The notes under the pieces are model-generated. The model did no database searches, was not told where the DNA came from, and worked only from the letters and a program-made list of their open reading frames with translations. This document shows, piece after piece, positions 29,455-35,457 of a stretch of DNA of 35,457 nucleotides. Source of the stretch: Zygnema cylindricum. Taxonomy: Eukaryota; Streptophyta; Zygnematophyceae; Zygnematales; Zygnemataceae. How positions within the stretch are numbered: the first letter of the stretch is position 1; the number at the start of each line of letters is the position of its first letter. The DNA is taken from the NCBI GenBank assembly GCA_037447655.1, contig JBBHKE010001164.1, forward strand, positions 1 through 35,457. Reading direction: 5' to 3'. A program made the position numbers and the translations under genes.

Positions 29455-30421
29455 GGGTGTGTGTGCCCATATAACCGAAAATTTGAAATGCTACTTTGGA
29501 TTTTAGCGCAGATTTTACAATGTACTTTTCAAAGTGTTCCTATGTCTATCATTACTGAGCTTACATTACTTCAAATATGTGACAATTATATACGTATGCA
29601 AAGTGTGCGACAGCCTACGATAGTACGAAAAGAAATGTAGGCGACTACGAAACTTCCTAAAATGAATGACGTCTAAAAAAACGGCAACGGTTGTAGACGT
29701 CGAGGATTTTGTGACATTGTAGATGCTTAAGGTTTTGTGACATTGCGAAGTCATGCTACATAGTGTCGCCATCATCACGTAAACTTACCGCCATGGCTTC
29801 CCAATTTCTTTTTCTTACCTTTTATCATTCGATAGGCCATCAAACTGAGAAAACAAATATTGAAAAAAAAAGATAAAAAAACATATATTTCATTTGATAC
29901 TATTATTGTTGCATTTCATTCATGGATGAAAGAAAGCAGAGCGGTCGAATGAGAAAGATGGGGAGAGACGAGGACGTCGTAAACTTTTGCAAAGGACCCA
30001 TGAAAGAAAGTGGAGGTTCGAGACCCCAACGGATTTCTTTCCGTACATGCCCGTCATTATTCTAGGAACATGCGCGTGACGAGCAGGGAAAAAAAAACGT
30101 GTACTCTCCCTCGTTCAAAAATATTTGAAGACGTTTCACGCTTGCAAAATTGGCTTTCTATTCGTCAATAGGGTGTTATTCTGGTTAAAATCAGGTCGCG
30201 ATTTGATTCCAGTACATTTGTGAAGATGAGCTGGCGTGACGTGGAAGTGGGTCTCGGTAATAAAAACGCCAAATTGATGTACTGCCCAAGTTCCAAGATG
30301 ACGCAAAATATTCTTTAGTTCTTGCCCATTTTTCGTACGGCGTAAGATTTTCGCTTGCAAGTCCCATTTTCTATGAAAACAACGGAAAAAAACCCTTACT
30401 TGAACACATGGGCACACACCC
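29455..30421. mobile_element. PIF/Harbinger-like element, 967 bp
   Basis: The ends GGGTGTGTGTGCCCAT and (inverted) GGGTGTGTGCCCATGTG are flanked by TAA. The left TAA is the same one that ends the 1,660-bp element, so the two abut. It shares GTGGAAGTGGGTC with 33,250 in the element at 32,654, suggesting a common internal sequence. Its open frames are not conserved. Confidence 0.8.
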
Positions 30422-31090
30422 TAAGGGTGGGGTTCCATTAGATGAAAAGTGGGGTGGTTTACAAAAATCCGCGCCTATACGTAACAAGCTGTATCATTTA
30501 TTTTATTTTTATACGTGAAGAACATTATAGGGAATCTTGCCAATACTCTCCGAAGGTATGGGAAGTAACAATGACCGTTGGATATTCATTTGCGACGCAT
30601 TTGTTTCATTTTTTTCTGTAGGTGGGTTATCAGCTAGAGAAATAACTAGTCGCAACACGTTGGACGATAAAGCGACGTGTCACGATGGATACCAACGAAA
30701 TTCCCAAAATTTGCACATGATATATACATTTCAAAATGCAACTGAAAATAAAAAATTATTTTTGTAACACTCTTTCGTCGCGCTAATTTTGGCATCGTCC
30801 CTTTTGTCACACTATTTATAAAAGAAGACTTTCGTCATGTTTGAAAACAGTAACCTAAAAAACGAGCTGGCGTAAAAGGCTGGCGTTTGCAAAAAGTAAG
30901 AAGGCTTTTGTCGTATTATGACTAGGTACGCAAGTACATGGTACGCAATTGAATATTTGAAGTAATTTGTTGGTGTTCAAAATCTTTAAGGATATTCAAT
31001 ATTTAATCGTAGCTTAAGTGTACCACTCAACTTATAACACGTGGTTTACAGGCTCTACACGATGGAACATCGTGTATGGCCTCTTTTACA

Positions 31091-31377
31091 TTCGGCGGTC
31101 CTAGTAAACGTAGGGAGACGTCTATTTGTAGGGTTTACTAACAAGGTGTTCCATTTTGTGGGGCCACTAAAAAACGTTTCACAACGGTGCCACGTAGGTT
31201 AGCGTTCAGATTTCAAAAAATATTAAAAAAAGATCAAATTGGAAATTTGAACGTAATATCTGTACCAGCGGAGGTAATAAGTGATTCACACAAAATTTAG
31301 CGACCATATTTTAGCTTTGAAAATGGAAATCAAAATTTTGAAACAGAATGGCAAAAAAACGCGGCAAACTTTAAAGG
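31091..31377 (+). repeat. Direct repeat A, copy 1
   Basis: It matches 33,553-33,848 over about 290 bp with many substitutions; shared blocks include GCCACGTAGGTTAG and GGAAATCAAAATTT and an end CGGCAAACTTT. Confidence 0.85.
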
Positions 31378-31380
31378 AGT

Positions 31381-31595
31381 GCAGGTGGGAGCTATATTCA
31401 TATCCATTGACAAGGTTGAGCACCCAAGATCAGAAGGTCAAAAACAATTGTCGAGCGTGTACTTTGAAAGTTACACGATTGTTGAGGTCGCTCGAGGGAC
31501 AAAGTTATATGTTTGTTGACGTTAGCTGAGGGACAAAGTAACCCGTTTGTTGACGTCGTCTGCGGGACACGTCTGAGGGTTGCAGACAAACCGAA
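31381..31595 (+). repeat. Direct repeat B, copy 1
   Basis: It matches 31,948-32,118; shared words include GCAGGTGG, CCAAGATC, TACTTTGAAAGTT, CGCTCGAGGG and GGACACG. It directly follows repeat A copy 1 and contains an extra GACAAAGT unit. Confidence 0.72.
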
Positions 31596-31658
31596 ACTTG
31601 GCATACTGAAAGGTTTTAAAAAAGACGACCAAAGGTCAATAATTTGTATAAAGACTAG

Positions 31659-31751
31659 TAAATTAATGCTCGTTATATGGGCATGGACCGTATCATGTTT
31701 TTCATGTCTGTTACATGAACCTGGACCATGTCGTGTTTATCAAAACGTGTA
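31659..31751 (+). repeat. Copy of the long-TIR right arm
   Basis: It resembles 27,702-27,789 (GTAAATYAATGCYCGTTA and TTATCAAAACGT) in the same orientation. The element it belonged to is not intact here. Confidence 0.75.
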
Positions 31752-31947
31752 GGTATTGTCGTTGATTCTAGACTTCCGTACAGACATTTGTAGACGCGAC
31801 CCATAACAACACAACGATTCACGCAAAATAGAGAAAAAAAAGTAATGGCGCGAAATTTTACTGTTTAAAAAGGACGGCTAGCTTTTGAACTGCCATCATT
31901 ATACGGTCGATCACGAACGAACGATAGACTGTTGAATACTCATTAGT

Positions 31948-32118
31948 GCAGGTGGCGGCTCTATCCCTATTTATTGAAAAAATAGAGCAGCCAAGATCCG
32001 ACGATAAAAAACGATTGTCGAAGGGTTACTTTGAAAGTTGCCCGATTCGGTGAGTTCGCTCGAGGGTCAAAGTTACCCGCGGCCGAGGGACACGCCGTTT
32101 AGGGATGCAGACGAACAG
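31948..32118 (+). repeat. Direct repeat B, copy 2
   Basis: A shorter counterpart of 31,381-31,595 at 567 bp distance. Confidence 0.72.
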
Positions 32119-32500
32119 AAAAGGTTTTCTAATGGACCATAAAGGAACCAAAGGTACGAATTTTCATTTTTTTGTGGAAATGCGTTAATTTTTTAAGATT
32201 TTGAATTTTTTTGTTAAATTCATATACTTTTCGTGCATGGAAAAAATGTATGGACAAAATGTACAGAATTTTTAATAAGGTTGAAATTACACCGTGAATC
32301 GCTATCAAATTTAAGAAATCCATACAGTCATAAACATTCCCATGTTTTTAGGGTAGTCGCGATAGTCTGTGTTCACATATGCGACGTTTGAACATGTCAG
32401 AACATGTTAGCGCGATTTTCCCTCGTCTTTATGACTTCGAATCAAATATCAGTAGGCTTTTCCGTGCAACGCACTCAATTTCCCTCGTTGTCGCCACTAT

Positions 32501-32540
32501 CTGACACTTATTTTGTACGTATGTACAAAATAGTGATCAG
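32501..32540. repeat. Hairpin with 4-base loop
   Basis: The arms CTGACACTTATTTTGTAC and GTACAAAATAGTGATCAG pair around GTAT, with a perfect 10-bp core. Confidence 0.8.
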
Positions 32541-32653
32541 TTCTAGTACACACTAACACATTTTCTACATTACACAATCTAATAGTATTCGACATTAGAG
32601 TAATTAACGCTAGTTAAACAGTTGCAATATTAACGTAATTTTTTGTTGAGTTA

Positions 32654-33433
32654 GGGTATGTCCCCATGTACTTGAAACTTAGCGAACTTACTTTGTTTTT
32701 TAGCGCAGATCCGACGGACCCGGATTTCAAGTGTCCCTATGTATGTAAGGACGAAATTGTAACTTACACTTGTGACGACTGTATACGTCGACAGTACCTG
32801 TGACGGTTGTCAACGTCTATAATTTGTGGTCGCACGTTATTTTTTGGAATTGATTGTGACGTCGTATGTCTTATCGTGACATAGTAGTCGTACCGCCATC
32901 CAGCCTCTACCGTTTCACGGTTGACGAAGATGCGCTTTGCCTTTGCGTCTCTTGTCTGATCGACGTGTAATGGCATCAGAATTTGAAGACCCCAGCAAAA
33001 AAAAAATCCGTACTGGACGAAAACGGACAAAGTAAAACAAATTGTGTACTTTTATTTGTCGTATTGGACTGCAAACGGACAAAACATAGCGAACTCTGTA
33101 CTTTTCTTTATCCTTGGAAATCGTATTAAAATTTTAGAAAATTACGACACGTGCGACTATATGTTTCTTATTTGTTTTTCGAAAATACCTAGTTTTAAAA
33201 CACATTGCGCATGTATTTTAAACGTAAAGTTGAAGATGACGTTTTTTGTCGTGGAAGTGGGTCGAAAAACACAAGACGACAAATTTTCGTACATCCTAAG
33301 TTTGAGGATTACGCAAATTGTACTCTACAAATTTGCGATTCTTTCGTACGGTTGCAACTTTCGCAGTATGGCGCTAAGTTTTACAGGAAAACGACAGAAA
33401 AAAACCCTTACTTATGCACATGGAGACATACCC
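32654..33433. mobile_element. PIF/Harbinger-like element, 780 bp
   Basis: The ends GGGTATGTCCCCATGT and (inverted) GGGTATGTCTCCATGTG are flanked by TTA on both sides (32,651-32,653 and 33,434-33,436). The subterminal sequence matches that of the other GGGT elements here. A 132-codon open frame at 33,044-33,442 runs through the right end into the flank and is not a gene. Confidence 0.82.
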
Positions 33434-33552
33434 TTAGGGTGAAGCTCTTTTAGGGGAAAAATGAGGTTTTTAATTGATGGTCGTACGATTTGATACAGTG
33501 ACGTACCATTTTTTTTTGCCAAAAAAAATAGGTTACTAAAGGTAGAATTCCA

Positions 33553-33848
33553 TTAGGCGGTCCGAGTAAATGTGCGGAAAATTCTACTAGCAGCGTTTAC
33601 TGGAAGATTATTATATTTTGTCGGGCCAGTAACAAACCTTCCTCAGTTATGATTGGCGCCACGTAGGTTAGAGTCCAGATTTGAAAATCTTAAATAAAAT
33701 CTTCAAATGGAAAGTCAGAACGAAATATCTGTACGACCGGAGGTAGTTAATGATTCTTACGTAAAGTTTGAGGCCAGATTTTTGATTTTGAAAACGGAAA
33801 TCAAAATTTCCAAACGGAATGGCAAAAAGACGCGGCAAACTTTGAAGG
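33553..33848 (+). repeat. Direct repeat A, copy 2
   Basis: Counterpart of 31,091-31,377, 2.46 kb away. It starts TTAGGCGGTCCGAGTAAA and diverges after CGGCAAACTTTGAAGG. Confidence 0.85.
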
Positions 33849-34021
33849 TCGCGACAAATTTTGAATGTCGGTGGATGTCAGACGGAGCGTGCCAAAATAT
33901 TTTGGGCTCACCTGCATCCAGCGTGGCAACCGGCACATGGACCGTACGACGTAGGCACATGGCCTATACGACGTGTTGACCTGTAATCGCTTGTTCAAAG
34001 CGAATATTTTTTTGCTTTTTC

Positions 34022-34075
34022 ACGTGTACCAATGGTACACGTCTAGTATGGTACAACTCTCCTTGTGAGGAGAGT
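34022..34075. repeat. Two adjacent hairpins
   Basis: ACGTGTACCA/TGGTACACGT with a one-base centre (34,022-34,042), then ACTCTCCT, TGTG, AGGAGAGT (34,056-34,075). Confidence 0.85.
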
Positions 34076-34594
34076 ATCGTCACAATGGATGATGTGCGCG
34101 ATTGCTTCGCGGATCTGAAAAAGTGGAATATCCAACGGCCAGGAATTACGCCTACATCATTGGAGCTTCCCGACAGCTTTCCAGTAACGATATTTCGTCT
34201 GACAAATTTTTTTTTAAGGTACGACGTGGTATGAATATGTACGAACTTGTACGGCGTCTAGTAACGAACCACACTTTTCGTCTAATGGAAGTTTACCCTA
34301 AATGACTGATTTCATTCTCCAAGTTTATGGGTGTAAACCTTGAACGTCGGATGCACAATCAATACGCCATCGGTCAAACCTTTCAGTTTGCAACAAGTGA
34401 CCTGAAAGAGGTCAATTTTAAGAGCATGAATGTATAGCATTGTACCTCGTGGAAAAGTAGATAAATATCTACGACGAACGGGCGATAAGGTGGCTACATC
34501 GCATAGGCCATGTGCCTTACGCCAGCGTGAATGCGAGGTTAGCGGAAGCAGCGAGAAATTCTTTGACGGAAGTTATAATAAAAAACTCGGTACT

Positions 34595-34615
34595 TTTATG
34601 CATGAGCACGTACCC
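34595..34615. mobile_element. Lone end of a GGGT-type element
   Basis: The inverted terminus GGGTACGTGCTCATGCATAA is followed outside by TAA (34,616-34,618). No left partner is found, so the element is truncated or rearranged. Confidence 0.5.
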
Positions 34616-34618
34616 TAA

Positions 34619-35114
34619 GTTGTAATAACACTTTGGATTGAATGTTTTTTATTTTATATTTTATTATGAAGTCAAAGTCGGTCAACGCATTTAAAAATGT
34701 TTTGCATTTGTTCCTTGCGCATATATCATTATTTTTTCGACGTTTCATGCGTGCATTTAGAACGCTGGTACCTCCATCCGTACGACCGAAGGTCAATAAT
34801 TTGTATAAAGATTTGCATCCGCCTTGTCTGAAACGTATTTTTTTTTGCACCTGTACCTTCAGAGAATCTTCATTTGATCTCATGGAACCTTTAAACAATC
34901 TTGTTTTGATCTTCTGTACTGTTGTTTATGCCGGAACATAAAACCCAAAAGGACAATGACTTAGTCAACGCTTCCCAGAAACCGACAAAGACAATGATAA
35001 GTCACCGATAGGGCGACACCAGACACCGAAAAGGTTGGCACAATACCGCGAACGAAACATATAGAGGCCAATCGAACCGAGGTGGAAGAAAAATAGACGC
35101 AACTAAGACAACTA
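34619..35114. other. Unassigned stretch
   Basis: A mixed-composition region with overlapping frames of 99-100 codons on both strands and no recognised product. Nothing further is supported. Confidence 0.4.
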
Positions 35115-35250
35115 CACCGCGAATCGTTATTAGAGTAATGAAAAAATTAGAGTAAAAAAACAAAAAAAAACAATTAGAGTAATTAACGCTAATTTATGTG
35201 ATAGAGCTTTTTCAACTATGAAGTTTACTCTAATTTATTTAGTTATTCTA
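35115..35250. mobile_element. Partial TA-flanked MITE (left end)
   Basis: CACCGCGAATCGTTATTAGA after TA is a complete family terminus. The interior is AT-rich with ATTAGAGTAA repeats. No matching right end is seen; the right limit given is approximate. Confidence 0.55.
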
Positions 35251-35387
35251 TATTGGGTTATGTCGGCGATAATTATGTGCGCGATAATTATGAACACTAA
35301 ATTACGTAGATGTACAAAATGTGTCAGTCTGGTATAGTATTGACGTCATTATGACGCTAATAATATTTGTCGCATTGAATGTCAGTT

Positions 35388-35457
35388 AATGTTCACACTG
35401 ACGACGATGCTGTCGACGGACGAGAGTTATGCGAACGGCTTTTTTTCGATGTGATTG
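35388..35457 (-). repeat. Dispersed repeat, inverted copy of 12,201-12,268
   Basis: On the - strand it reads ATCGAAAAAAA, GTTCGCATA and GTCGTCAGTGTGAACATT in order, as at 12,201. It runs to the window edge, so its true end is not visible. In both places it lies near a TA-flanked MITE. Confidence 0.75.

Larger units (their letters stand above)
30425..34298. mobile_element. Larger TAA-flanked TIR element, about 3.9 kb (tentative)
   Basis: The left end GGGTGGGGTTCCATTAGATG and the right end, inverted, GGGTAAACTTCCATTAGACG agree well and both are flanked by TAA (30,422-30,424 and 34,299-34,301). Inside lie the TTA-flanked element at 32,654-33,433 and two pairs of direct repeats. No transposase was recognised in six frames. 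The pairing of these distant ends is an inference. Confidence 0.5.

Noticed and set aside
30001-30040. tRNA T-arm-like GGTTCGAGACC
   Set aside because: The flanking bases do not form the T stem or the other arms of a tRNA.
33044-33442. 132-codon frame
   Set aside because: It crosses the right end of the 780-bp transposon into its flank and is not conserved in the related 967-bp element.

Overview
The window looks like nuclear DNA of a plant-lineage (streptophyte) eukaryote. It carries short GT-AG-bounded exons of three families: a myosin heavy chain, mTERF-type organellar transcription factors and a plant-type PDR (full-size ABCG) transporter. It also holds a degenerate Ty1/copia retrotransposon and many non-autonomous DNA transposons. 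The intron-rich, very repeat-dense texture would fit a large-genome charophyte alga such as Chara, but that is an impression and not proven. There are no prokaryotic features, no CRISPR array and no RNA gene that I can support. Only a small part of the window is coding.

Layout. 1-1,090: TC microsatellites around one clear myosin motor-domain exon (120-221, + strand) and a possible second exon (477-511). 1,600-5,430: low-coding DNA with a possible LINE 3' tail, a degenerate repeat built on TCCACACTAATTAYGGTGA, and a 47-bp pyrimidine minisatellite. 5,432-10,433: a complete but dead copia element on the - strand, with both LTRs, a primer-binding site, a polypurine tract and a perfect 5-bp target duplication (AATAG), inserted in the degenerate repeat. 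10,480-12,300: TA-flanked MITEs, a 144-bp tandem repeat and a dispersed repeat that recurs inverted at the window end. 13,372-16,471: mTERF exons on the + strand in two tandem copies. The first is broken by stop codons, the second is open, and the left duplication breakpoint lies inside a MITE. 16,472-17,220: a long polypyrimidine tract. 17,457-22,132 (- strand): a PDR transporter gene in nine phase-compatible exons.

The PDR gene is the most notable coding locus. Its amino-terminal leader exons are followed directly by the second nucleotide-binding domain and the second membrane domain. The whole first half (NBD1-TMD1) is absent, and the exon phases would still let the halves splice in frame. 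An in-frame TAA inside a GTAAGT sequence lies in the second visible exon, so the gene may be a pseudogene or an altered half-size transporter.

23,450-35,457 has no recognisable gene. It is a nest of transposon remains: a 391-bp hAT-like palindromic element, several TA-flanked MITEs, a 49-bp minisatellite, large foldback repeats, and a family of TIR elements starting GGGT with TAA or TTA target duplications (PIF/Harbinger-like). Two of these abut on one shared TAA, and a third lies inside a 3.9-kb element. No transposase was recognised, so they look non-autonomous.
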